A DNA stretch of 64,000 nt from Olsenella porci (GTDB lineage Bacteria > Actinomycetota > Coriobacteriia > Coriobacteriales > Atopobiaceae). The DNA lies in assembly GCF_009695875.1 (NCBI RefSeq), contig NZ_VUNC01000002.1, positions 186,001-250,000 on the forward strand. Direction: 5' to 3'. Positions 26,363 to 35,324 of the stretch are shown one piece after another (position 1 is the first letter of the stretch; every line of letters begins with the position of its first letter). The position numbers and the translations under genes were made by a program. Below the pieces are notes generated by a model. That model made no database searches, was not told where the DNA came from, and saw only the letters and a program-made list of their open reading frames with translations.

Positions 26363-26411
26363 ATCTAATCAACTCCTAGAAAACGAAATTATGCTGACGC
26401 GTGTGCGCCTG

Positions 26412-26606
26412 TTACTTGCCCATGCGCTGCGACACGGTCTTGGCGTCGCTGGGGCACAGTGCGGTCTCCTTGCGGAAGCCACGGATGCGCTTCTGGGACT
26501 TCTTGGTGAGGATGTGGCTCTTGAAGGCCTTGGCGCGCATGATCTTGCCAGTGCCGGTGCGGCGGAAGCGCTTTGCCGAACCCTTGTGCGTCTTCATCTT
26601 GGGCAT
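26412..26606 (-). CDS. rpmI: 50S ribosomal protein L35
   Basis: L35 is a small basic protein of the large subunit. The 64-residue product '[21 protein letters not shown]' followed by '[16 protein letters not shown]' is canonical. The start lies one base after the infC stop, so translation is probably coupled. Nearby upstream in-frame codons that would lengthen it lie inside infC and are not used. Confidence 0.99.
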   Translation of the reverse strand: MPKMKTHKGSAKRFRRTGTGKIMRAKAFKSHILTKKSQKRIRGFRKETALCPSDAKTVSQRMGK

Positions 26607-26607
26607 G

Positions 26608-27180
26608 CTAGTTCTCCTTCTCGGTCTCCACGTCGTCCTTGTCGGCCTTCTTCTCGTCGAAGGCACCCTTGATCGGGGCGACGACCATGTGCATGTTGCG
26701 GCCCTCCATCTTGGGGGCGGACTCCACGGTGGCGTAGGGCTTGAGGTCCTCCGCCAGGCGGTCGAGCACCATCCTCCCCTGCTCGGGGTGGGCCATCTCA
26801 CGACCACGGAACATGATCGTGATCTTGACGCGCGCGCCCTTCTTCAGGAAGCGCATGACGTGGTTCTTCTTGGTGGTGTAGTCGCCCACGTCGATCTTGG
26901 GGCGAAACTTCATCTCCTTGACCTCGACCTTGACCTGCTTCTTGCGGGCGGCCTTGGCCTTGCGGTCCTGCTCATACTTGAACTTGCGATAGTCCATGAC
27001 CTTGCAGACCGGAGGCTCCGCGTTGGGAGCGATCTCCACGAGGTCGAGGTTCTGCTCGTCGGCGATGCGCTGGGCGTCGCGAATGCCGAACAGACCAAGC
27101 TGGGAACCATCGACGCCGATCAGGCGGCAGGTACGCGCGTTGATCTCGTCGTTGATGCGAGGACCCTCGTTCTTGGCTAT
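26608..27180 (-). CDS. infC: Translation initiation factor IF-3, apparently with an AUA start codon
   Basis: IF-3 binds the 30S subunit and rejects wrong start codons. The conserved N-domain ('[20 protein letters not shown]', then '[19 protein letters not shown]') continues upstream of the first GTG (27039) and is closed by an in-frame TAA at 27184-27186. The only codons between that stop and conserved sequence are AAG ATA GCC AAG AAC GAG. ATA at 27178-27180 stands 8 bases after a strong GGAAGG site, so AUA is the likely start, giving 190 residues, the normal IF-3 length. Other infC genes use AUU or similar so that IF-3 represses its own synthesis; AUA would fit that scheme. The C-domain ('[19 protein letters not shown]') is canonical with a charged tail. 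Confidence 0.95.
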   Translation of the reverse strand: MAKNEGPRINDEINARTCRLIGVDGSQLGLFGIRDAQRIADEQNLDLVEIAPNAEPPVCKVMDYRKFKYEQDRKAKAARKKQVKVEVKEMKFRPKIDVGDYTTKKNHVMRFLKKGARVKITIMFRGREMAHPEQGRMVLDRLAEDLKPYATVESAPKMEGRNMHMVVAPIKGAFDEKKADKDDVETEKEN

Positions 27181-27347
27181 CTTTTACACCTTCCTTCGTC
27201 TGTGCCTCACGGCATTAAAAAACTCCCGCAGCCATGCCAGCCCAGGAGACAGACCCCACCCGTGGTGGGAAACTCTTCTCTTGACCAGACAGCTGCCTTG
27301 GGCGCCGTGTAGGTGGGGGTCTCTCGACCCCGCTTCTCATAACACAC
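27181..27347 (-). promoter_or_regulatory. Structured 5' leader of the infC operon (L20-leader-like)
   Basis: The roughly 165-nt leader between the promoter and infC contains hairpins GGGGTC / GACCCC (27326-27341 region) and CCCACC / GGTGGG (27256-27270 region), then a terminator-like hairpin with six U's. This layout matches infC-rpmI-rplT leaders controlled by L20 in Firmicutes. Whether the L20-binding pseudoknot is present cannot be judged by eye. Confidence 0.6.
27217..27248 (-). terminator. Attenuator hairpin upstream of infC
   Basis: Minus strand: CTCCTG, an inner GC/GC pair and loop, CGGGAG then TTTTTT (27217-27222). It ends about 36 nt before the infC start, inside the leader, so it is an attenuator rather than a gene-end terminator. 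Confidence 0.7.
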
Positions 27348-27354
27348 TCGGATT

Positions 27355-27383
27355 ATGATAGGAGCAAACCGTCGCCCCTGCAA
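27355..27383 (-). promoter_or_regulatory. Promoter of infC-rpmI-rplT
   Basis: Minus strand: -35 TTGCAG (27378-27383), 17-bp spacer, -10 TATCAT (27355-27360). Spacing is ideal and position fits the leader. Confidence 0.7.
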
Positions 27384-27527
27384 GTGGAAATCCAGCCCCA
27401 CCATATCTGCATGGACAGGCGAGACAAACCGTCCACTATTGCCGTCACGTGCGACCAGGGGGATCGACGGCAACATACCTCGGGGGATGGACACCCCGCA
27501 CGACGTGCCACCAGGCATATCAATAAG

Positions 27528-27614
27528 TGGTGCCCCGGGTGGGACTCGAACCCACACTCCGTTGCCGGAAGCGGATTTTGAGTCCGCCGCGTCTGCCAAT
27601 TCCGCCACCAGGGC
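27528..27614 (-). tRNA. tRNA-Leu (anticodon CAA)
   Basis: Class II tRNA on the minus strand: acceptor GCCCTGG / CCGGGGC, anticodon stem GCGGA/TCCGC with loop CTCAAAA (anticodon CAA, reading UUG), a long variable arm (TTCCGGCAACGGAG), T arm GTGGG-TTCGAGT-CCCAC, and encoded CCA. Total 87 nt. TATCAT at 27640-27645 (minus strand) may be its -10. Confidence 0.96.
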
Positions 27615-27681
27615 CTGCCGATTCCATCGACGCCTTCGCATGATACCAGAACGCGCCGCACCCATGGCCTGAGCCCGCGAG

Positions 27682-28326
27682 CTACGCCAGGAAGGGATTC
27701 TCCCTCAACTCGCGCGCCATGGTCGTGGACTCCCCGTGCCCCACCAAGAGCGTGGTGTCGGGGTCGATCTGGCTCGCCATTCGATGCAGCGACGAGAGAA
27801 TCGCGCCCTCGTCGCCGCCCTTCAGGTCCGTCCGGCCGTGCGAGCCCGGGAACAGGGTGTCACCCACAAAGCAGACGCCCCGCGCGGACCCTCCGCCCAC
27901 AAGGCACACCCCACCTGGCGTGTGACCGGGCGTCTCCATCACCCTAAACGTGGCGGAACCCACCCTGAGGACGTCGCCCTCGCCCAGGAAGCGATCGGCG
28001 AGAGGGGCGTTCTCGTCGTAGCGCAGGCCCATCTCGTTGACCTCGCCGGCATGGGTCGCCAGCTCCTCGTCCGCGCGGCTGATGGCGTAGGGGGCACCCG
28101 TCGCACGCCTGAGCGCGGCGACGCCGCCCACGTGGTCCCCGTGGCCGTGCGTGGCGGCGATGAGGACCACCTTGACATCCCCCAGGCGCGAGGCGATCTG
28201 GTCGCCCCAGTCGCCCGGGTCGACGACCATGGCCTCACCGTCGCTCACGTACGCGTAGCAGTTGGTCTGGATGGGGCCAACCACGAACTGGCGTATCTGG
28301 TCCGCCGAACCGTCCCTCTCGCTCAC
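27682..28326 (-). CDS. Metallo-beta-lactamase-fold hydrolase (glyoxalase II-like)
   Basis: A dinuclear-metal hydrolase of the YcbL/GloB-like group, probably acting on small thioesters. The 214-residue product has 'ATHGHGDHVGG' (HxHxDH), a following 'HAGEVNEMGLRYDENAPLAD', 'TPGHTPGGVCLV' (metal His) and 'GDTLFPGSHGRTDLKGG' (bridging Asp), with final 'VGHGEST' His. The start is GTG at 28326, overlapping the relA stop (GTGA), so it is translationally coupled to relA. A short MBL-fold gene in this place is common after relA in Gram-positive bacteria. The true substrate is not known. Confidence 0.9.
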   Translation of the reverse strand: MSERDGSADQIRQFVVGPIQTNCYAYVSDGEAMVVDPGDWGDQIASRLGDVKVVLIAATHGHGDHVGGVAALRRATGAPYAISRADEELATHAGEVNEMGLRYDENAPLADRFLGEGDVLRVGSATFRVMETPGHTPGGVCLVGGGSARGVCFVGDTLFPGSHGRTDLKGGDEGAILSSLHRMASQIDPDTTLLVGHGESTTMARELRENPFLA

Positions 28327-30674
28327 TTGACGCGCCTCTTCATCTGGTTGGAGCCCTCGCCCGGCATGATGCGACGGGCGTCATACACACTGGGGACGCG
28401 CCCCACGGTGGCGAGCATGGGCGCGAGGCGGCTGGCGTCGCTGATGGCGACGAGGAACCTCAGGCGCGCCACGCCGGAGCTCGAGGTCTGGGTCGCCGCC
28501 GAGAGGATGTTGCCGCCCGAGTCGCCTATGGCGATGGTCACGTCCTTGAGGAGCCCCATGCGGTCGGTGGCCTCCACCACGATCTCGACCTGGAACTCCG
28601 TGGCTCCCGTGGTGTCCCACTCGACCTCGATCATTCGCTCGGGGTGCGCCATCAGGCCCTTGACGTTAGGACAGTTGGCGCGGTGTACCGACACGCCGCG
28701 GCCGCGGGTGATGAAGCCCACGATGCTGTCGCCTGCGACGGGGTTGCAGCAGTGCGCCAGGTGCACCAGCAGGTCGGGGTCGCCCTTCACCACCACGCCG
28801 CAGTTGCGCTGGCGCCTCTTGTCCGAGGCCGCACGGACCTCCGGGCTCGCGAGCGGCATGTCCTCCGCGAGCGCCTGCTCCTTGGCGGTGCGCTTGGCGG
28901 CAACGCGCTCGGCCTCGGCGACCTTCTCGGGGGAGTTCTCCTCCAGCACCCCGATGACCTTGTTGGCAACCTGCTTCACGCTGAGCTTGCCGGCCCCAAC
29001 TGCCGCGAACAGGTCGTCGGCCTTCACGAAGTCGAGCTGGCCCACCACCTTGTCGATCGCCTTGGTCGTGCGCTGGGCCGAGATGCCATAGCCGTGCTTG
29101 CGCAGCTCGTGGCCCAGGTCGCTTCTCCCCTGCTCCGCGTCGTCCACCTTGCTGAGCGAGGTGAAGTACTTGCGGATCTTGGCCTTGGCGGAGGGGGTCG
29201 CAACGATGTTGAGCCAGTCATGGCCGGGCTTGGAGTTCTTGTTGGTAAGGATCTCGACCCTGTCGCCGTTTTGCAGGCGATAGGTCAGGGGGACCACCGA
29301 GCCGTTGACCTTGGCACCAACGCAGTGGTTGCCCACCTCGGTGTGGACCGCGTACGCGAAGTCGAGGGGCGTGGAGTCCCTCCTCAGGCTCATGACCTCC
29401 CCCTTGGGAGTGAACACGAAGATCTCGTCCTCAAAGAGGTCCACGCGCAGGTTGTTGAGGAACTCGTGGGGGTCACCCATCTCGTCGTCCACGGTCCAGT
29501 CAAGGCTGCGGCGGATCCAGTTGATCTGGCTGTCGATGTCGCGGTCGTCCTGGCTCATCTTGCCGCGCGAGTTGCCCGAGCGCTTGTACAGCCAGTGGGC
29601 GGCGATGCCGTACTCGGCCTGCTCGTGCATCTCGTAGGTTCTGATCTGGATCTCGATGGGGCGAGCGTCCGAGGCGATCACCGTGGTGTGCAGGGAGCGG
29701 TACCCGTTGGGCTTGGGCATGGCGATGTAGTCCTTGAAACGCCCCGGGAGCGGGTGCCAGAGGGTGTGGACGGCGCCGAGCGTGCTGTAGCAGTCACCCA
29801 CCGTCTTGGTGAGGACGCGCAGGGCGATGAGGTCGTAGATGTCGTCGAACTCCTTGCGCTTGCGCGTCATCTTCTGGTAGATGGACCACAGGTGCTTGGG
29901 GCGGCCCTTGATCTGGTAGCCCTTGAGGCCCACGCGCGACAGCTCGTCGTCGAGCGTCTTGATGGCCTCCGAGGTCTTCTGCTCGCGCTGGGCGCGGGAC
30001 TCCTGCACCATGCGGGCGATTCGCTCGTACTCCTCGGGCTGCAGGTAGAAGAAGGCCAGGTCCTCGAGCTCCCACTTGATGGACGAGATGCCCAGGCGGT
30101 CGGCCAGGGGCGCGTACACGTCCATGGTCTCGCGCGCCTTGAACGTCCTTCGGTCGGGCGGGAGGGCCGCCAGCGTTCGCATGTTGTGCAGGCGGTCGGC
30201 GAGCTTGATGATCACCACGCGGATGTCCTTGCTCATGGCCAGGAACATCTTACGCAGGTTGAGGGCCTGCTTCTCGTCCATCGAAGCAACCTCGATGGAG
30301 GTGAGCTTGGTCACGCCGTCCACGAGCTCCGCGACGATGTCGCCAAAGCGCTCCCTCAGGTCGTCGAGGGTCGCAGGGGTGTCCTCCACGGTGTCGTGGA
30401 GCAGGGCGGCGCAGATGGTGTCCTCGTCCATGTGGAGGTCCTTGGCCAGGATCAGCGCCACCTCGACGGGGTGGTTGATGTAGGGTTCCCCCGAGCGCCT
30501 CTTCTGGTTGCGGTGGAAGTCTGCCGCAAACTCGTACGCGGACGTGACCTTGGCCAGCTCCTCGGGCGAGAGGTACGTGGCGCACGTGTCCGACAGGACG
30601 CGCCAGTTGTCCGCCTGGGGTGCGTTGCTTCGTCGCGCGACGCTCGGCGCGCCGCCAGTGGTCTCCACGCTCAT
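28323..30674 (-). CDS. relA: Bifunctional (p)ppGpp synthetase/hydrolase (RSH family)
   Basis: RSH enzymes make and degrade (p)ppGpp in the stringent response. The 783-residue product has the HD hydrolase domain ('YINHPVEVALILAKD', 'ICAALLHDTVEDT'), the synthetase domain with 'PKPNGYRSLHTTVIA' and 'QIRTYEMHEQAEYGIAAHW', a TGS domain ('VFTPKGEVMSLRRDSTPLDFA' region), a zinc-finger/helical part and a C-terminal ACT domain ('DRMGLLKDVTIAIGDSGGNI'). HD residues are intact, so both activities are expected. The ATG overlaps the recJ stop (ATGA). Order recJ-relA-hydrolase is conserved in many Gram-positives; named rel or relA. Confidence 0.97.
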   Translation of the reverse strand: MSVETTGGAPSVARRSNAPQADNWRVLSDTCATYLSPEELAKVTSAYEFAADFHRNQKRRSGEPYINHPVEVALILAKDLHMDEDTICAALLHDTVEDTPATLDDLRERFGDIVAELVDGVTKLTSIEVASMDEKQALNLRKMFLAMSKDIRVVIIKLADRLHNMRTLAALPPDRRTFKARETMDVYAPLADRLGISSIKWELEDLAFFYLQPEEYERIARMVQESRAQREQKTSEAIKTLDDELSRVGLKGYQIKGRPKHLWSIYQKMTRKRKEFDDIYDLIALRVLTKTVGDCYSTLGAVHTLWHPLPGRFKDYIAMPKPNGYRSLHTTVIASDARPIEIQIRTYEMHEQAEYGIAAHWLYKRSGNSRGKMSQDDRDIDSQINWIRRSLDWTVDDEMGDPHEFLNNLRVDLFEDEIFVFTPKGEVMSLRRDSTPLDFAYAVHTEVGNHCVGAKVNGSVVPLTYRLQNGDRVEILTNKNSKPGHDWLNIVATPSAKAKIRKYFTSLSKVDDAEQGRSDLGHELRKHGYGISAQRTTKAIDKVVGQLDFVKADDLFAAVGAGKLSVKQVANKVIGVLEENSPEKVAEAERVAAKRTAKEQALAEDMPLASPEVRAASDKRRQRNCGVVVKGDPDLLVHLAHCCNPVAGDSIVGFITRGRGVSVHRANCPNVKGLMAHPERMIEVEWDTTGATEFQVEIVVEATDRMGLLKDVTIAIGDSGGNILSAATQTSSSGVARLRFLVAISDASRLAPMLATVGRVPSVYDARRIMPGEGSNQMKRRVK

Positions 30675-33600
30675 GATTCCTCCAATGGGCTCACCCTCGT
30701 GCCAAATCCCGGCGTGATGGGGCTGTTGATGCGGGCGAGCAACTCGTCGGGACTGCTAGAGAGTACCCAATCCCTGAAACTGAGAAACGCGTCACGGGAC
30801 CTCAATCCCTCGAGGTAGCGAATGGAGCGGCCAAGCTCGACGCGCTCCGGCGACTCGCTCATGGCGATGCTCCTGCCCGAGCCGTAGCCGCTCGTCTCGA
30901 GGAACCCAAGCTCCCGGAAGATCCCGATGCCGCACGAGACGGACCGCTCGTCCAGCCGCGTGGCGGGATTGGACTCCACCGCCACCTGCGCGATGTCGGC
31001 GTTGGTCATGCGAATGGGCTCGGGGCCGGCGGAGCCATCACCCCTCGAGAGGCCCCTCAGCACGCGGTAGAGCGTGACAAGGTCGCCGCGCTCGGGAGCG
31101 GCGGAGGCCAGGATGCGCTCGTTGATGCGGGCGTCACGCGCACCAAACATGAGGTGCACCCGCGCGTCGGCGCCGTCACGGCCGGCGCGCCCGCTCATCT
31201 GGTTAAACTCGATGGCGCCGAAGGGCATGTGGTACAGCATCACGTTGCGGATGTCCGGCAGGTTGACTCCCTCGCCAAACGCGCTGGTCGAGACGATGCA
31301 GCATAGCGTGCCGCTGCGGAAGGCGTCCTCCACGCGCGTGCGGTCCGACCTCGTGAGCCCAGCGTTGTAGAACGCGATCCGCTGCCCCAGGTCGGGTATG
31401 CACTTGCGCAGCATGCGCGCGAGTGCCACCGACTGCTCCCGGGAGTTCACGTACACCACGGTCTTCTCGCCCGTGGCGACGACCGACACAAGCGCCGCCT
31501 CGCGGTCGCGCAGCTCGCGGTTGTCGACCAGATGGAGGTTCTCCCTCACGCTGGGATCCACCACCACGTCCTCCTGGTCGATGGAGAGGAGCCGGCAGAT
31601 CTCGCGCGCCACCTCGTCCTGCGCCGTTGCGGTCACGGCAAGCGCCGTGGGGTCGCCGAGCTGGCCCAGGACCTGCGGGAGCGACGAGTACGCGCCGCGG
31701 TTGCCGCCGCGCGAGGTCCCCGCGTGGTGCGCCTCGTCCACGACCACGAAGCCGATCCGCCCCGAGGCTGCGAAGCGCGCGGCGTGGATGGCCAGGAACT
31801 CCGGCGTGGTGAGCACCACGTCGGCCTTGCCCTCGGCCAGGGCGGCGAAGGCGTCGTCCCTTTCGTCCATGCCCGTCTCGCCCGTGAGGACGCGGACGCG
31901 CAGCCCAAGCGGAGCAAGGGCGGTCTCCAGGTGGAAGGCCTGGTCGGAGACGAGCGCCCGTAGCGGGTACACGAACACGCTCGCGCGTCCCCGGGCGATT
32001 GCCTCCCTGGCCGCGTGGATGTGGAAGATGAGCGACTTGCCCCGGCCCGTTGCCATGACGCAGAGGGTGGAGTGGCCCCTGGCCAGGCGGTCCAGCGCGG
32101 CGGCCTGGGCGGGAAGCAGCTCATGCCCGCCGATCATGCGGCGCCGGAGCTCGTCGGTGAGCTCGTCGTAGCCCAGCGAGGCGAGCCTCTGCCGCTCCCC
32201 CGCCGGTGCCGTGGGGTCGCCCCCGCGCGAGGGCAGCACGTCGTGACGCACGACCTGGATGCTCACGCCCAGCGTGGGCTTCTCTGCCGTCCCGCCGGAG
32301 ACGCACAGCACCTCGGCGGAGTAGGCAGCGCCGGCGTCCATGGCGGGGGCGAGGGCGGCAGCGATCTGCCGACGGAGGAACCCGAGCGAGGATCCCTCTG
32401 TCGTCTCGACCGCTATGGCATTGGGGTCCTCGGGGTTGTCAGGCTGGCGCACGACCAGGAGCGCCTGCCCCGCCCGGAGCGACCTGGCGCAGTCCTGCCT
32501 TCCGCCAAAGCTCACTCCCACGACCTTGGTCACGAACGACGATGCCTCGACGATGCCCGAGTACTCGTCGCGCGAGAGGATCTGGGAGGCACGGGAGAAC
32601 AGCTCATCCGAGATGGACTCCGACTCCTCCGAGGGGACGCTGCGGCGGTCGAGGTCGCGGTACAGGATGTCGCGAACCATGAGCTTGGGCTTGGTGCGGC
32701 CCTGCCAGGTCTCGGCGACGGGCTCGAACACCAGGTCCACAGCCTGCTCGCAGTCCACCGCGCGGTCGATCTGTGGCGCGCGGAACATGATGGCGGCGAC
32801 GCTGCTCGTTCCGTCCGTTGCGGAGAAGCGCAGGTGGTTGCCGCCGGCACCGACCTTTGCGCGGTTGCGCATGGTGACGCCCCGCACACCAAAGAGCGGC
32901 TTCTTGTTGCCCTGGCCAAACGGCTGGAGCATCTCGAGCGCACGGATGTTGGGGACGCTCATCTCCTCCAGCCCCACCAGGGCAGTGACCTCTCCCCTGT
33001 CCTCGAACTGCTCGGTGGGCAGGGCCGCCATGACCTCGCCCAGGCGATCGCGGAATGCGTCCAGGTTGGCGGCGTCGCAGGTGACGCCCACGGCGCCGGC
33101 GTGCCCGCCAAAGCGCACCAGCACGTCCGAGCACTGCTCCACCGCGTGGAACAGGTCGACGCTGCCTACGGAGCGCCCCGAGCCGCGCGCGATGCCGTCC
33201 GAGATTGAGAAGAGGATCGTAGGCACGTGGTAGCGGTTGGCAATCCTGCTCGCCACGATGCCCTTCACGCCCTCGTGCCATCCCTCGCCGCCCACGACAA
33301 TCACGCGACCGCCGTCGTAGGTGGCCTCGACCATGGCAAGGGCCTCCTCGGTCAGCTGGGCCTCGATCTCGCGCCTCTCGTTGTTGACCTGCTCCAGGCG
33401 CGCCGCGAGGGTGGCCGCCTCGGTGGGGTCGTCTGTCACGAGCAGCTCGAAGGCGACGTCGGTGGTACCCATGCGCCCGGCGGCGTTGAGCCGGGGGATG
33501 AGCGAGAACGGCAGCTGGTCCGCCGTGACCGTGGTGATATCCAGGTGGGCGGTCGCGGAGAGCGCGACGATGCCGGGACGATGGGTGTCCCTCATGTGCT

Positions 33601-34360
33601 CGATGCCATCTGCCACCAGGGCCCTGTTCTCCTCGTCGAGCAGCATCATGTCCGAGATGGTGCCCAGGGTCGCGACCTCCGTGTAGTCGCGCCACAGGTC
33701 CGGCTGGCCCATGCGCCTGCCAAGCTCGCACACCAGCTTGAGGGCGACCCCGGCGCCGGCGAGCTCCCGGCTTGGACCGTCCGCCCTGAGCTTGGGGTCG
33801 GTGACGGGAACCCCCTCCGGCACGCTCTCCGAGGGCTCGTGGTGGTCGGTCACCACCACGTCGATGCCCTGCGAGACCAGCCAGCCCACCTCGTCCCTGG
33901 ACGAGATGCCGTTGTCCACGGTCACCACCAGGTCGGGGTGGCAGCCGTCGATGACCCTCTCCAAGGCCTCGCGCGAGAGCCCATACCCCTCGCCAAAGCG
34001 ATGGGGGATGAACGGGCTTACCGTGCCCCCCAGCCTCCGCAGGGCAAGGGTCAGGAGGCAGGTGGCGCTCATGCCATCCACGTCAAAGTCACCAAAGACG
34101 GCGATCGACTCTCCCCCGCGCAGCGCCTGCTCGACCCTGTCCGCCGCCTGGGCCATCCCCGGGATGCCCAGGGGATCTGCCCAGGAGGCCTCGAGGGAGG
34201 GCGAGAGAAACGCACGCGCCTCGTCTGGCGAGGTCACCCCACGGGCAGCGAGCGTCCTGGCGACGATACCGGGAAGCCCCAGCGACTCGCGGAGGAGCCG
34301 CTCGACGTCCGGGCGTGCGGGCAGGACGTCCCAGCGCCTGCTGTCGGGGAGGCCAGACAC
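30671..34360 (-). CDS. recJ: RecJ single-strand exonuclease fused to a HIRAN domain and a superfamily-2 helicase
   Basis: The 1229-residue product is more than twice a normal RecJ (~560). Residues ~84-565 are RecJ: DHH motif I 'FGDFDVDGMSATC', 'TVDNGISSRDE', 'VVTDHHEPSE', DHHA1 'RFGGHAGAVGVTCD' and the OB domain. Residues ~608-700 are a HIRAN domain ('VVGVSFGGRQDC', 'VRQPDNPEDPNAIAV', 'SLGFLRRQIA'), found with DNA-repair helicases. Residues ~745-1105 are a RecQ-like SF2 helicase: 'MATGRGKSLIF' (Walker A), 'VVVDEAHHAG' (DEAH), 'VTATAQ', 'QMSGRAGRDG' (motif VI), then a ~120-residue C-terminal domain. Start is GTG 34360, two bases after the secF stop with GGAG upstream; longer readings lie inside secF. 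It overlaps relA by 4 bases. 5'-3' resection of single strands coupled to unwinding is the likely job. Confidence 0.94.
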   Translation of the reverse strand: MSGLPDSRRWDVLPARPDVERLLRESLGLPGIVARTLAARGVTSPDEARAFLSPSLEASWADPLGIPGMAQAADRVEQALRGGESIAVFGDFDVDGMSATCLLTLALRRLGGTVSPFIPHRFGEGYGLSREALERVIDGCHPDLVVTVDNGISSRDEVGWLVSQGIDVVVTDHHEPSESVPEGVPVTDPKLRADGPSRELAGAGVALKLVCELGRRMGQPDLWRDYTEVATLGTISDMMLLDEENRALVADGIEHMRDTHRPGIVALSATAHLDITTVTADQLPFSLIPRLNAAGRMGTTDVAFELLVTDDPTEAATLAARLEQVNNERREIEAQLTEEALAMVEATYDGGRVIVVGGEGWHEGVKGIVASRIANRYHVPTILFSISDGIARGSGRSVGSVDLFHAVEQCSDVLVRFGGHAGAVGVTCDAANLDAFRDRLGEVMAALPTEQFEDRGEVTALVGLEEMSVPNIRALEMLQPFGQGNKKPLFGVRGVTMRNRAKVGAGGNHLRFSATDGTSSVAAIMFRAPQIDRAVDCEQAVDLVFEPVAETWQGRTKPKLMVRDILYRDLDRRSVPSEESESISDELFSRASQILSRDEYSGIVEASSFVTKVVGVSFGGRQDCARSLRAGQALLVVRQPDNPEDPNAIAVETTEGSSLGFLRRQIAAALAPAMDAGAAYSAEVLCVSGGTAEKPTLGVSIQVVRHDVLPSRGGDPTAPAGERQRLASLGYDELTDELRRRMIGGHELLPAQAAALDRLARGHSTLCVMATGRGKSLIFHIHAAREAIARGRASVFVYPLRALVSDQAFHLETALAPLGLRVRVLTGETGMDERDDAFAALAEGKADVVLTTPEFLAIHAARFAASGRIGFVVVDEAHHAGTSRGGNRGAYSSLPQVLGQLGDPTALAVTATAQDEVAREICRLLSIDQEDVVVDPSVRENLHLVDNRELRDREAALVSVVATGEKTVVYVNSREQSVALARMLRKCIPDLGQRIAFYNAGLTRSDRTRVEDAFRSGTLCCIVSTSAFGEGVNLPDIRNVMLYHMPFGAIEFNQMSGRAGRDGADARVHLMFGARDARINERILASAAPERGDLVTLYRVLRGLSRGDGSAGPEPIRMTNADIAQVAVESNPATRLDERSVSCGIGIFRELGFLETSGYGSGRSIAMSESPERVELGRSIRYLEGLRSRDAFLSFRDWVLSSSPDELLARINSPITPGFGTRVSPLEES

Positions 34361-34361
34361 G

Positions 34362-35324
34362 CTACTCCGCTTCCCCTGCGGCGGGCTTGACCTTGGTAGA
34401 GCCGTCACCATACCTGGCCTCGAGCTTGGCCCACTTGGGCTCACGCGTCTTCCAGATGGCCAGGAGCGGCGACGCCACGGCAAAGCTGGAGTAGGTTCCC
34501 AGCACCTCTCCCACGAGCATGGCGAAGGCGAAGTCCTTGAGGGTCGCCCCGCCCAGCGCGAGCATGCAGGCAACGGGGACCAGCGAGGTGATCGAGGTGT
34601 TGATGGTGCGCACGATGACCTCGTTGATCGAGAAGTTGGCAATCTGGTAGTAGGTGCGGTGCACGCCGTCGTGCAGCTCCTTGGCGTTCTCGTTCACGCG
34701 GTTGAACTCGACCACCGTGTCATAGAGCGAGTAGCCCATGATGGTGAGGAGCGCCGCAACGACGTTGGGGGTGATTGCCGTCTGGGTCCACGCGTACACG
34801 CCCAGGGTGATGACCAGGTCGTGCAGGAGCGCCACGACGGCAGTGATGGACATCTTGAACTCGTAGCGAATGCTCACGAACGCGATAATGAGCAGGATGG
34901 CAACGCCAAACGCGAGCGCGGACGACCGGGTGACGTTGGCACCCCAGTCGGGGCCTATCGTGGTGACGGTGTAGCTGTCCGAGGCGAGCGAGAGGGCCTT
35001 TGCCGCCGCAGAGGCGTGCTGGTTGGCGGTGTTGGGGTCGGTGGTGTCGGAGCGGACGAGGAAGCCCGCCTTGCCATCGGTGACGCTCGTCTGGACGGTG
35101 GGGTCCTTCTCGCCCGCGTCCACCAGGGCATCCCTCATCTGCTCGATGGTGACCGAGCCGGTGTCGCGGAAGTCGATCTCGGTGCCGCCCTGGAACTCGA
35201 TGCCAAAGACCAGGCCGCGCACCACGAGGCCGATCACGGCGAGGACCACCAGAACCGCGGAGACACTCAGGAGCTGCCGGCGGTGCGGCATGAACGGGAT
35301 CTCCCTTGAGAAGTGGCTACGCAT
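34362..35324 (-). CDS. secF: Protein translocase subunit SecF
   Basis: SecF with SecD uses the proton motive force to help pull preproteins through SecYEG. The 320-residue product has the start 'MPHRRQLLSVSAVLVVLAV' with first membrane helix, 'GIEFQGGTEIDFR' (the SecD/F extracytoplasmic signature), a long external loop, and five more hydrophobic segments including 'IIAFVSIRYEFKMSITAVVALLHDLVITLG' region and 'GYSLYDTVVEFNRVNEN'. The start at 35324 overlaps the secD stop; GGGGGG lies upstream. The tail is short and hydrophilic. recJ begins two bases after the stop. Confidence 0.96.
   Translation of the reverse strand: MRSHFSREIPFMPHRRQLLSVSAVLVVLAVIGLVVRGLVFGIEFQGGTEIDFRDTGSVTIEQMRDALVDAGEKDPTVQTSVTDGKAGFLVRSDTTDPNTANQHASAAAKALSLASDSYTVTTIGPDWGANVTRSSALAFGVAILLIIAFVSIRYEFKMSITAVVALLHDLVITLGVYAWTQTAITPNVVAALLTIMGYSLYDTVVEFNRVNENAKELHDGVHRTYYQIANFSINEVIVRTINTSITSLVPVACMLALGGATLKDFAFAMLVGEVLGTYSSFAVASPLLAIWKTREPKWAKLEARYGDGSTKVKPAAGEAE

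Noticed and set aside
27355-27672. Plus-strand reading frame containing 'GGTRTHTPLPEADFESAA'
   Set aside because: Antisense translation of the tRNA-Leu gene.
34361-34642. N-terminal extension of the RecJ fusion into secF
   Set aside because: The 94 extra residues are a shadow of secF, low in complexity, and the GTG at 34360 has its own ribosome site right after the secF stop.
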